Source of the DNA: Paracyclopina nana
Taxonomy: Eukaryota > Arthropoda > Copepoda > Cyclopoida > Cyclopettidae
Assembly: GCA_019096065.1 (NCBI GenBank)
Contig: JAGUCH010000002.1
Span: forward strand, 8,134,501 to 8,198,500
Length of the DNA stretch: 64,000 bases
Direction: 5' to 3'
Below, one piece after another: positions 10,853-21,188 of this stretch (positions are counted from its first letter, which is position 1; each line of letters opens with the position of its first letter). Under the pieces are notes generated by a model, which did not search any database, had not been told where the DNA came from, and worked only from the letters and a program-made list of their open reading frames with translations. The position numbers and the translations under genes were made by a program.

Positions 10853-11583
10853 GTATATACAGACAGTCCCGGAGATTTCTGTACACTTAGAAATCAAAAG
10901 TTTGTGTTACAAATTCTGGAAATATTAGACACAATGGATATCATTGGTCAGCTTGAATCTTTGGCCATCTTTTTTTGTTTCAATGGAAGAAAGAAATTAT
11001 AAGTAAAAAAATGAGAAAACTTAATTTTCCTGATGTACCCTTAATTTTTCTCCCTAAAAAGCAAATTTGCCAAAACCGGCTATTATTGTCCAAATTTTCA
11101 GCAAAGCTAATCCTGGATATTTTTGACATTTTTTCATGAAAAAATCTTGCAGCACTGTGCTGGCTCATCAGAAAGGTGGATGATTGGAAAGGATATTTTT
11201 CAGTAAAAAGAAAAAAAGACAATAAGGCCAATGCCTACTAAAAGTTTCAATATTAGTGTTTTTAACATCACATCTTTGGGATTTTTTGTTTATGAAGATC
11301 AAATGTTTAACCAATTTTATGTGATATAGAATAAATAATTTTTTAGTGAAAGTGACTGTTCATCAAAAAATCAGTGAAATTGGCATGAATTTGGAATAAC
11401 TATCAATTTTGTGGTCAAAATCAAAATTTGAATTAATACTTTTCAAAAATCTCAAAACTAAAAAAGATGGCTTAAGTTTGAAGCTTTCAAACGGTATCCA
11501 TTGTGTCTAATATTTCCAGAAGCTTTAACACAAACTTTTGATTTCAAAGTGTACAGAAATCTACGGGGCAGACTGTATATGTA
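10853..11583. repeat. Long inverted-repeat (foldback) element
   Basis: The left arm (about 10853-10985) and right arm (about 11460-11583) are inverted copies over roughly 120 bp with scattered mismatches. Shared blocks include AGATTTCTGTACACTT, AAATCAAAAGTTTGTGTT and CTGGAAATATTAGACACA. The spacer of about 475 bp is AT-rich and non-coding. This structure is expected of a foldback or MITE-type DNA transposon remnant. I could not define its target-site duplication. Confidence 0.7.
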
Positions 11584-11756
11584 AACAAATTATAAAACAT
11601 GCTTACAAAATATCAGAGCTCATTTTGTAAAGTAAAAATCTCGTAGCATCACTTGGCTCTCGCAAGCTCGCGCCCGCAAAGTTGCCACTAAATTTTTACT
11701 TTACAAAATTTGCTCAGCCATTTTATTAGCTTGTTTTATAAATTGTTTACATATAT
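11576..11756. repeat. MITE-like palindromic element, about 180 bp
   Basis: The ends TATATGTAAACAAATTAT and ATAAATTGTTTACATATA are inverted copies. A second internal pair, CATTTTGTAAAGTAAAAAT and ATTTTTACTTTACAAAAT, continues the stem. The centre is GC-rich (CTCTCGCAAGCTCGCGCCCGC). It abuts the foldback on its left, so the boundary of the two overlaps by a few bases. Confidence 0.7.
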
Positions 11757-11876
11757 AAATAGATAATATAAGTCTCTGGTAAGAACTACTAGTGTCACCG
11801 CCGCTAAGACAAAGAGATTTGGTGATTTTAGCACGGAAAAACTCGCGTCAAGAACTCACTTACGAGACCCTCCTGG

Positions 11877-11977
11877 TCAAAAAAAGTTCAGCTGTAGTTG
11901 AGAACGAGATACTCTCATATAGAGCACTGAGATTTGATGAGAGTATCTCGTTCTTAACAACAGCTTAACTTTTTTGT
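11877..11977. repeat. Inverted pair of a dispersed repeat unit
   Basis: The unit containing GATGAGAGTATCTCGTTCT followed by AACAACAGCTTAACTTTTT occurs here twice in opposite orientation (about 11877-11918 minus, 11933-11977 plus), forming a hairpin. Further plus-strand copies lie at 27211 (split by an inserted element) and 27886, so this is a dispersed family. Confidence 0.7.
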
Positions 11978-12454
11978 GACAAAATTTACTAAGGTACAGC
12001 TCCGATCGGAACGAAAATTTGAGGTGTTCATGGTTTCTCGATACAATTACCAAATTGCGAATAAAAAATTGCACTACATAATATAAAAAACGGTGGAACA
12101 AAAATGGGCAGTTGTCGTGCCACCGTAGGCCGGCCGGCCACCTTTAGGCTGTTTTTGTGAACTGAGTTTTGAGAACGTTTTACTCATCAAAATACAGAGC
12201 TCTACTCTCATAAAAATCTAGTGGTCTGCTTTAAACAGAGAGAGCGCTATCAGTTCGTAGACTACTTTACTTCTACACTGCTTTAGCCAAAACAACAACA
12301 GACAGCGAAGTTACAGAGTAAGAAAATCTTATTTCATTGTTGATTCAATATATTTCGCACAGTGCAGTTTTTTAAGCGGAACCAACAAAATAACTCAATC
12401 ATCGAAAATAATTCTATATACCATTAAATGAAAGTCCACCGTTTCTCATAGATC

Positions 12455-13718
12455 ATGTTTGCATCAAGGCTGATAGTCCGTCAAATCGGGTCAAGAGCAA
12501 AAATTGATTCAGGAAGTCACAATAAAATAATACAAACCACCAAATTAGCCACAGGAATGGGGCTGATAACAGCCATTTACCTCGTTCGAAAAGCTTACTC
12601 AACCAAGAGCGAAAGACTAGCACTATGTGAAGAAATTCCTGATCCGGATGGGCTATTCAAAGCCCCAGGTAAGATGATTGTAGATTGATGAGACTATTTC
12701 AACAGGCACTTTTTGTCCTAGGGTACAAGCCAGTCAAGTACAAGGAATGTGTCCTATCCCAGGATATGGTCTTAAGTGGCTTAATGGACAAGATATCCGA
12801 GTTTGAGGTGGAAAAAAGTGACATTTTTGTGAGCAGCTTTCCCAAATCTGGAACCACGTGGCTCCAGCAAGTTGTCTACTTGCTCATTCATCCGGAGGGT
12901 ACGAAGGATCAAGAAATAATGGAATGGAGGTTTCCTTATCTGGAGCATGTTTGGCCTGGGTTGAGCGAAATCGAAAAGAGGAAAAGTGACCAGGCGCCCA
13001 GATTGATAAAAACCCACCTACCTCTCCACTTAATGCCGAAGCAAATAAAGGAGAAAAAGGCCAAAGTAATTTACATTTATAGAAATCCAAAAGATGTCAT
13101 CGTTTCCTACTACCACTTTGCACGGTGAGCTCATGACTCATTCTGATAGAGAAATGGACATCATTTTACTTTCAGGATGCTCAACTATGTGGCCTTTGGA
13201 GGGAGCATACAGAGTTTTGCATGGTTGCTCATGACTGACAAGCTGCCTTACTCTCCGTATTTTACTCATATCAGTCAATACTTGGAAGCTAGTGAAAAGA
13301 AGCCTCATCAATACATGGCGATTAGCTATGAGGAAATGAAGAAAAACCCTGGGAGGGTGATAAATAAAATAGCCGAGTTCTTAGAGGTGTCAGTTGATCC
13401 AAAAAGGGTAGAAGACATTGCCGAGGAAACTACGTTTGAGTCAATGAAAAATAATCCCGCAACAAACTACTCTCACTGGGACAAATTTGGCTTACGTAAT
13501 AAGTCCGAGACACAATTTATGCGCAAAGGTAAGGAAACGGCTAATAGATGTTTGTTTCAAGCATAACCTGCATGTTCTCTGTGATAGGTGAAATTGGTGA
13601 CTTCAGAAATCATTTTGATGCCGGTTTGGAGGAGGATGTTGATTTGTGGATTAGCCTCCATACTGCAAAACATCCTTACATAAAATTCACCTTTGACGGC
13701 CATCAGAAGCCAGAATAA
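12455..13718 (+). CDS. Sulfotransferase (SULT family) with an extra N-terminal segment
   Basis: Four exons: 12455-12668, 12722-13124, 13176-13528, 13588-13718; introns are 51-59 bp and all frames join; product 366 aa. The 5'-phosphosulfate loop is FPKSGTTWLQQ (about residue 124), the 3'-phosphate motif is IYIYRNPKDVIVSYYHF (about 190), and the C-terminal signature RKGEIGDFRNHF is complete. The enzyme should transfer sulfate from PAPS to a small hydroxyl or amine substrate, which cannot be named from sequence. Unusual for cytosolic SULTs are about 70 extra N-terminal residues: an Arg/Lys-rich, acid-poor start (MFASRLIVRQIGSRAK), then GMGLITAIYL, which suggests a mitochondrial targeting or membrane-anchor segment. 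In exon 2 I used the acceptor that reads P-G-Y-K-P-V; an upstream CAG acceptor would shift frame. Confidence 0.9.
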
Positions 13719-13971
13719 ATTCGAAAATATATATCGTTAGTAAAAAAAAATGCGCTCACTATTATCAAAGTCGTAAAAAAGTTAATTTTTTGGTCTACTT
13801 GAGAGTAGCGATGATCTGGGCGCTGGCCGATTAGTTATTTTGGCTGCTTTCAAAAATACGCCAAAACGTCTGGTAGCTCCGCGCTCGTTTTGCTTTTCCA
13901 AAACATACACGCGGTTTCGCTGAAGTACTTGATTACTTGTGAAAAAAGTGAATTATCATAGCGAGTCCGCC

Positions 13972-15373
13972 ATGAAGCCTGAAGGAACTGAGGAAGCCTG
14001 CTCCATGAAGACATGTGAAACCCCGGGCTGCGAAAAAGAAGCCCGACTTCAGTGTCCGACCTGCATAAAGCTTCAAATCAAAGTAAGATAATTGCGAATG
14101 AGTGATCTTTTGGTTAAGTAACATTGCTGTTTTAGGGCTCGTTCTTCTGCAGCCAAGAATGTTTCACTGGGAGTTGGGATCTACATAAAGCGCTCCATAA
14201 GCTTGCTAAGAGTGGGAATCCGTCTAATTGTAGTAAACCGAATAGATCCTTCAATCCCTGGCCAGGCTACGTTTTCACAGGTAAGACATAGCGGAAAATT
14301 TCCGCTGGAGGGCAACATTCTTAAACTTAATTTTATTAGGAAAACTAAGGCCTGCCGAACAGTCCGCTACTAGGGTAGTCCCTGACCACATACCTCGTCC
14401 AGATTACGCTGATCATCCCGAGGGTTACCCTATTTCTGAGCAAAAGCTCAAAGGAAACACCTACGTGAGACAGCTCGACGACGAGGAAATCGAGAGTCTT
14501 CGTGTGGCTTGCAAGCTGGGTCGAGAAGTGCTCGACGAGGCCTTCAAAGCTGTCGCTGTTGGAGTGACTTCTGACGAGATTGACCGAGTTGTCCATGAGG
14601 CAACTGTAGATAGGGAATGCTATCCCTCCCCATTGAATTACTACCAGTTCCCCAAGAGCTGCTGCACTTCAATTAACGAAGTTATATGCCACGGTATACC
14701 TGATCTTAGACCACTACAGGTGAGAGTGATTGGCATGTCCTTATTATCGGAATTCTCATTTATTTACTTGAAGGATGGAGATATTGTCAACGTTGATGTC
14801 ACAGTGTACCACCGTGGGTATCATGGAGATCTAAACGAAACATTTTTTGTTGGAACTCCTAAGGAGCATGCCAAGAAGCTTGTAGTGAATACGTGGCACT
14901 GTTTGCAAAAGGCCATCGAGTCAGTGAAGCCAGGTGTCAAGTACCGTGATGTTGGCAACGTGATTCAAAAGCATGCTCAAAGTGAAGGCTTCTCTGTTGT
15001 GCGAAGCTACTGCGGACATGGAATTCATAAACTGTTTCACTGTGCGCCTAATGTTCCGCACTACGCCAAAAACAAGGCCGTCGGTGTGATGAAACCAGGC
15101 CATGCTTTCACTATCGAGCCCATGATTTCTGAAGGCGTGTGGACTGATCAAACTTGGCCTGACAATTGGACTGCCGTGACATCGGATGGAAAACTTTCTG
15201 CTCAGGTAGGTATTGAAGAAAATACTATGAGTGCTGTTTCCTCACCAAATATTCTTATTTAGTTTGAGCAAACCATGGTTGTCACCGATAACGGTGTTGA
15301 AGTCCTAACAGCAAGGCCTGGCGGAAAGGCAAATACTCCCCACTTTATGGAGCAACTAGAAAAACTTGCTTAA
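13972..15373 (+). CDS. METAP1: Methionine aminopeptidase 1
   Basis: Five exons: 13972-14082, 14136-14280, 14340-14719, 14774-15205, 15263-15373; introns 53-59 bp; product 392 aa (human 386). The N-terminal zinc finger is of the MetAP1 type ([17 protein letters not shown], then [14 protein letters not shown]). The pita-bread catalytic domain keeps all five metal ligands: Asp220 (NVDVT), Asp231 (HGDLNETF), His294 (CGHGI), Glu327 (TIEP) and Glu358 (FEQT), plus His301. It removes the initiator methionine from nascent proteins at the ribosome. It lies 253 bp after the sulfotransferase and 201 bp before REV3L, all on the same strand. Everything looks intact. Confidence 0.96.
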
Positions 15374-15574
15374 GTTGACATAATAGCCATGTGCTACTAT
15401 GCAATATCGCTAACTTTATGTATGAGTGCAGCGTTTGCAAGTTCTCATTGAAGAAGTGATGAAATATAAAAACGGCTCTGATTTTCACTTGTTGCATCCT
15501 TTTCTGATTTTCTTCATTTCTTGCAGGTTGGTCTTAATCTTGGCGTCAAAATGTAGAAGTGTTCGAGATGCCTA

Positions 15575-18500
15575 ATGGCACATGATCTGCTGAAAGATGC
15601 TCTGTGGGCTATGTCTTACCTTTCAGACTCTGACGAAACTGGCTCGGAAGAGGTTGTTGTTCCTTTGAAATCCAGCTCTCCATCCCAACCGAAGATGGAA
15701 GAAAGGGAGGGTCTGAGTCCAATTTCGAGGGACGCCACCATGGATAGTGTGGACAATTTAGTTCTTACCCAACACTACATTGAAGACGATAGTAGTGGCA
15801 ATAGTATTGACATCTTTCATAACCCAAGAACCTCTCATGTCCAGAGTTTTTACGAGTTTCCTTCAATGGTTGCTGATCCAGATGAAAGCATTTTAAACAT
15901 GACATCAATTTCTACTACCGCCTCTACGAAATCGGTTATTTTAAGAAATGCAAGGAGGCCCCCGACGTTTGATTCAGTAATGCAAAGTGCAATAGAGTTT
16001 AACATATTCGAACAGAGAACACACGAAATGAAGAAATTTGGGGTTACGTTTTCCAAGAAGTCTGATGCCACAAGCTCAAATGGTAGTATAGCGACAGTTT
16101 AATTTTAAGATTTCAATACTCAATTTTTTCTTCATAGTGGTTGAACTGGGCACGGAGAAAGTCAAAATATCCTGGGCTCAAGATTTGCCATTGTTTCAGT
16201 CTCATTTCGGCGTGGACTGCAGCACAAAAAGCTCTACAAATAAAATGGTGCAGTTACGAAGAATTTCCAAACCTCCAGATTATGAGAGTGTCATGCGTTG
16301 GTACATGGACCAAAATAGTATGAAAGTTGAAAGCAAGAAGAAAGTGACTTTAGAAGAAGAAATCTCCAACAAAACTACGGTTTTCGTTCGCCAAAATTCT
16401 GATGACTCGTTGGGGTCTGTCCTATCAATAACTCCACCTGCCTCTCCTAGTGAAATCAACGAAAAAGATTGTACAAGGCCTAAAAAAGCTGTTAGAAATT
16501 CACTGCTAATTTCAGGTCAAACACAGAGCTCCTCCGAAACGAGCAATGCCCAAACTTTGAGGGGATTAGTTGAGGCTAATGATGTATGTTTCTGCATGCG
16601 ATAATGCTTAATTTTTTTAATCTGGCTTTTTCATCAGCAACTTTTCAATTGCAGTTTAACAATTTGACAATATTCTCAACGGAAGTATTCGTATGTACCA
16701 GGCAAGCATTGCTGCCCGATCCGGAGTATGATCGCGTGACTGCCATATTTTATGCTGTCATGCATGATGGGCCAAAGAAGAACTACAATGGCATCATTGC
16801 TGTGGACTCGCATTTGAGTGATAACGGAAAAATTAACTTTTTTCAAAAATCTGCTGCTTGCTTTGACGGCGACCAAACCATTGTAGAGAGCGAGGCAGAG
16901 CTCTTTCAAGCCTTTATCACTGTTATCCATGTATGCTGCAAAATGTAATGCACAGCAGAATTTAACTTATTGCATTGAATTACAGGAAAGTTGTCCGGAT
17001 ATCTTGGTTGGATATGAAACTCAGCGGTCATCTTTGGGATTCCTGTGTAGAAGAGCAAATTATCTCAATTTCAATTTGGCTGCTAAAATATCTCGCGTTC
17101 CCTCTGCGGAGAAAGAAAGCAAGTTCGGTGGACCTGCAGGCGCTACAGACATAGACTCAGAGCTTCAAATATCTGGGAGATTGCTGCTTAATGTGTGGAG
17201 GCTCATGCGTTCAGAGTTGGCACTAACTGGGTAATACATTCATATTTAAAGTTTAATAATATACCTGTTCAATTTTTTTCAAATGTTTTCAAGATATTCC
17301 TTTGAAAATGTTACGTATGCTGTGCTGAAAAAGCGCGTACCCAAATATTCACACCAATTCCTCACCAATTGTTGGTCATCACATCACAAAAGGTGGATAG
17401 TCGTCGATTACTTTCTGAAACGAGCTCTTGGCAGTCTGGAGATTTTGGACAAGCTTGATCTCATCGGCCGCACTGCAGAACTGGCAAAACTGTTTGGAAT
17501 TCAATTTCTAGAAGTCATAACGCGAGGGTCGCAATTCCGAGTGGAGTCCATAATGTTACGGCTTGTTAAAGCTAAAAATATGGTGCCCGTCTCGCCAACC
17601 ATTCAACAAAGAGCACGCTCAAGAGCTCCAGAGTACATTCCATTAGTCATGGAACCAGAGTCGAGGCTCTACAATGATCCAGGTATCATCAAAGCTACGT
17701 TAACTTGTTTTGATATTAGATAAATTCTTCTCATTATTACAGTTATTGTTTTGGACTTTCAAAGCTTGTACCCGTCCATTATTATGGCGTATAATTATTG
17801 CTATTCTACCTGCTTGGGTAAAATTGTTGATCACTTGAAAGCAGGCCCCTTCAATGAGCCTTTCAAGTTTGGCTGTACTCATCTCAAGGTATTGAAATGT
17901 AGCTTATATAGCTTTATTTTTGCACGCTTACTTTTTTGGCGAATACCCAGGTATCGCCTCATAGACTTGCCAAACTAAAGGATCACATAACATTTTCACC
18001 TGGAGGCATTGGATTTCTGAAGGAGACCGTTCAAAAGGGAGTCCTGCCGAAAATGTTACAAGAAATCTTGGATACTCGCGTCATGGTCAAAAACTCAATG
18101 AAGCTGCATAACAAGTATTCGAAGACCAATCCTGATTTAGCTGCTAAAAATGCAAGGCTGCAGAAGATACTGCATTCAAGGCAACTTGGTTTGAAACTCA
18201 TAGCTAACGTTACCTATGGCTACACGTCTGCCAACTTTTCTGGACGGATGCCTTGCATTGAGGTTGGAGATAGCGTAGTCAGCAAAGGCCGAGAAACACT
18301 GGAAAGAGCTATAGCCCTAATAGGAAGAAAAGATCCTGATACTGGGAATTCTCGCTGGCCTGGTGCCAAAGTAGTATATGGCGACACGGATTCTATTTTT
18401 GTCCTCCTCCCAGGGAGGACCAGGAGAGAGGCATTTGATATTGGCGAAGAAATGGCGAAAGTGATAACTCAAGATAACCCAAAACCAGTGAAGCTGAAGT

Positions 18501-21188
18501 TCGAAAAAGTGTACATGCCATGCATACTGCAGACAAAAAAGAGATATGTTGGCTACATGTATGAATCTAGAGATCAAGACAAACCGGTGTATGAGGCCAA
18601 AGGAATTGAAACTGTGCGACGGGATGGCATTCCCGCTACTGTTAAGGTAAGGGGAATTTTTTTATTAGACATTCCTAAATAGAATTGTGGCAAGCATAGC
18701 AACAACTGTGACGTTTAGGCTATTACCGAGTACTCTATAGCATAGAACTGGCTTCTCCAAGTAACTTTGGGGGAATTGGAAAGTCGAAGTTGGAAACCCC
18801 ATAAGTTTGGAAACTTCGAGGGGTGTGAAATACCTTAGTTTCAGCTCCTTGAGAGCCTTTACCTTATCTGCGACATTCTTGGCTTCCGATGCCTGTTTAA
18901 ATGCTTCATCCAAGCAACCTTTCTGAAGCAGCACAGAACCTGCAAAAATTCATAAGTATTTGGGATTTTTGAACATTAAAATAATAATTGATGGACCTGT
19001 TTTTTTTTTCAATATCCGATCATAAGCATCATATTTTCCGAACTTGGTTACAATCCATAAAATCAAAGCATGCCATCCAGATGTAAAACGTTTCTAAAAA
19101 AATGTCATTTGATTGATGAAAATTACCCAAGCCAAGTTGATAATGACATTTTTAATTTAAAAAATAGCCGCTCAAGAGCACTTTACTCAAAATAAATTTA
19201 AAATTGCTATGAATGAGAAAGATTTCCCTCAAGGTGATTAAGTTACTTATTTACCTGTTCCTTCGGCGAATTTTCCATATGACTTGGTAAAGCAGCACGA
19301 TCCCAAAGACCCTCGATCGACAATGTCAAGCACCTCGGCATGCTTTTCTAATAATTTATCGCCGAGCTCAAGGACCGTTTTGTCAAATGGGTCGGCGGGA
19401 TCATCTATATATTCGTCAAGTCCTTTGTTCTCCTTTTGGAACATTTTTAAAGCGTCTGGATCTATTTCTGCCTTATCCACAATCAGTTTTTTGTATTGAG
19501 GTAAATCGGCAGATTTTGATGCAATGAGGTAGTACCTGAGCCTCGAGTTCGGTATTCCTAATTGCTTGGGGCAAATCAAATACTCTTGATAGTGGAACTC
19601 ATTTGTGCTTAATGTTTGTAGCAGTAGCTTGTGTGCCTGAGAGCATTCAAAACCTGCGACAGGATACAATTTGTAGGCACATACTAAATTTTCATTCAAT
19701 AAATTACCTTTCACGTTTTCCAAAAGAATGTAGCGAAGACTGGTCACCTTAGGAATTAGGTGTTCTAGGATGTGAATCAAAGGCAAAGATCTGTTGTCAC
19801 CTATATCTTTTTGGTTTCCTTGCCTAGTAAACGGCTGGCAAGGAGGACTCATAAGTATTCCTTCAATTCCAAGCCTGCTCAATTTCTCAGGTGTCAGTCC
19901 GCAAATATTGCCGCTTTTACATTCCACATTTGGGAAGTTGTGCTTGTACACTTGATTTGCGACATCACTGATATCAATAGCAAGTTTCACATCAAACTCA
20001 AGCTCTGGAATAACCTTTCGAGTCTCTTCAAGGGCATAGTGCATGCCCCCAATGCCACTGAAGAGCTCTAGTATTTTCACTGACTTTTTCATGCCGATTT
20101 GTTGTGATTGTTGTTGTGTAGCTAAAGTGTGCTTACGATTTTGCGGGATATTACTGTTGTGGTCGCGCAACCTTTCATAAATATTATTGCGACTGCGTGA
20201 AACTTTCAGATGTTGGAGAAATGCTTACGTATTCTGTTTGAGACGAAAGACGTTAGCCTGGTGAAAGCCTATGTTCAGGGCCAATTGAAAAAAATATCGC
20301 TTGGAAGAGTGTCGCTGCAGGATCTCACTTTCGCCAAAGAGTTTCGTGGCCTCAATGGGTATCGACCGGGAGCATGTGTCCCCGCATTGGAGCTTACTAG
20401 GTAAAAATGAACTGATCCTTGGTGTAAACTCTCACATAGAATATGTAACAACGCATCGTTCCTGCAGGCGTTTTTGCAAAATCGATCGGATGTGCATTCC
20501 TAATGTGGGGGAAAGGGTGCCATATGTCATAGTTTACGGAGAGCCTGGCACACCTCTGATTCAATCTGTAAGGTCTCCTGAGGAGGTTATGTCGCAAAAA
20601 TGGTCATACTCTGGCCAACCAGCCTCATTGAGGCCGAATGCCAGCTATTACATTACCCGAGTTATTGTGCCCGCATTGTCCAGGTGCTTATCCCTCATTG
20701 GAGCTGACGTGCTAAGCTGGTAAATATTTATTGATGGGACTGAGAGGATGACACCGAGTTTTAATGTTGGATTTAGGTACTCTGAGATGCCAAAGGTCAG
20801 GCCGATGCCCAGATTAACCTCGTCAGAGCTCGAACAAGAGACTGGAGCAGCAAAATCCCGAGGCGTCATCCCTCACTACTTTGTCGCCAGACAATGTCCC
20901 ATATGTCTTGGCGGAGTTCAGACCTCATCAATGATGACAATTCAAAAGAGCCCAATTTGTTCCGAATGTGAGAAAACGCCAAACAAAGTGGCCAAAAGAT
21001 TGAGCATGTGGATCAGCATCTGGGACTCGAGGTTGGCTGCTGCGGATGCATTGTGTCGCAAATGTGATTTTGCTTACGACTCGTGCAGAAGTCTCGACTG
21101 TCCACAAATGTACCTTCGCACCGAGGCGAAATACGAAGCCGATCAAGTTGAGGCTGCTAGCCAAATTCTGCAGACGCTAGAGTTTTAA
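15575..21188 (+). CDS. REV3L: DNA polymerase zeta catalytic subunit, N-terminally short
   Basis: Ten exons: 15575-16082, 16138-16583, 16655-16930, 16986-17230, 17294-17682, 17743-17888, 17951-18646, 20210-20400, 20468-20719, 20777-21188; all join in frame; about 1186 aa. The B-family core is clear: [13 protein letters not shown], motif [10 protein letters not shown] (about 626-634), [19 protein letters not shown], motif C YGDTDS (about 813-818), [10 protein letters not shown]. At the C-terminus are the CysA finger (CPICL...CSEC) and the CysB cluster-binding motif (CRKC...C...CP). It extends primers past lesions in translesion synthesis with REV7. Yeast Rev3 has 1504 aa and human about 3130; the N-terminal polymerase-B region that normally precedes the linker is absent, and only 201 bp separate the first ATG from METAP1. 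An in-frame acceptor-like TAG at 15554-15556 leaves room for an undetected upstream exon. The 1563-bp intron 7 houses DNMT2. Confidence 0.92.
18665..20092 (-). CDS. TRDMT1: DNMT2 / tRNA (cytosine-5) methyltransferase, nested in a REV3L intron
   Basis: Three exons on the minus strand: 19708-20092, 19255-19653, 18665-18939; introns 54 and 315 bp; product 352 aa. Motif I is [15 protein letters not shown], motif IV is [11 protein letters not shown] with catalytic Cys85, motif VI is ENVKG (125-129). The DNMT2-specific [15 protein letters not shown] spans the second splice junction, and the end reads GNSLNV. The first intron is 54 bp and would translate without a stop, but the homologous protein needs it removed (ENVKG then FECS). 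The enzyme methylates C38 of tRNA-Asp and a few other tRNAs. I chose the ATG at 20092 ([11 protein letters not shown]); no earlier in-frame ATG exists. The whole gene sits within REV3L intron 7 (18647-20209), its stop only 18 bp from the REV3L donor. Confidence 0.95.

Larger units (their letters stand above)
9781..12454. other. Gene-poor, repeat-rich intergenic region
   Basis: No supported gene. It holds the foldback elements listed separately (10853-11583, 11576-11756, 11877-11977), AT-rich spacers and a GGCCGGCCGGCC patch near 12129. Short ORFs here lie inside the repeats. Confidence 0.5.
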
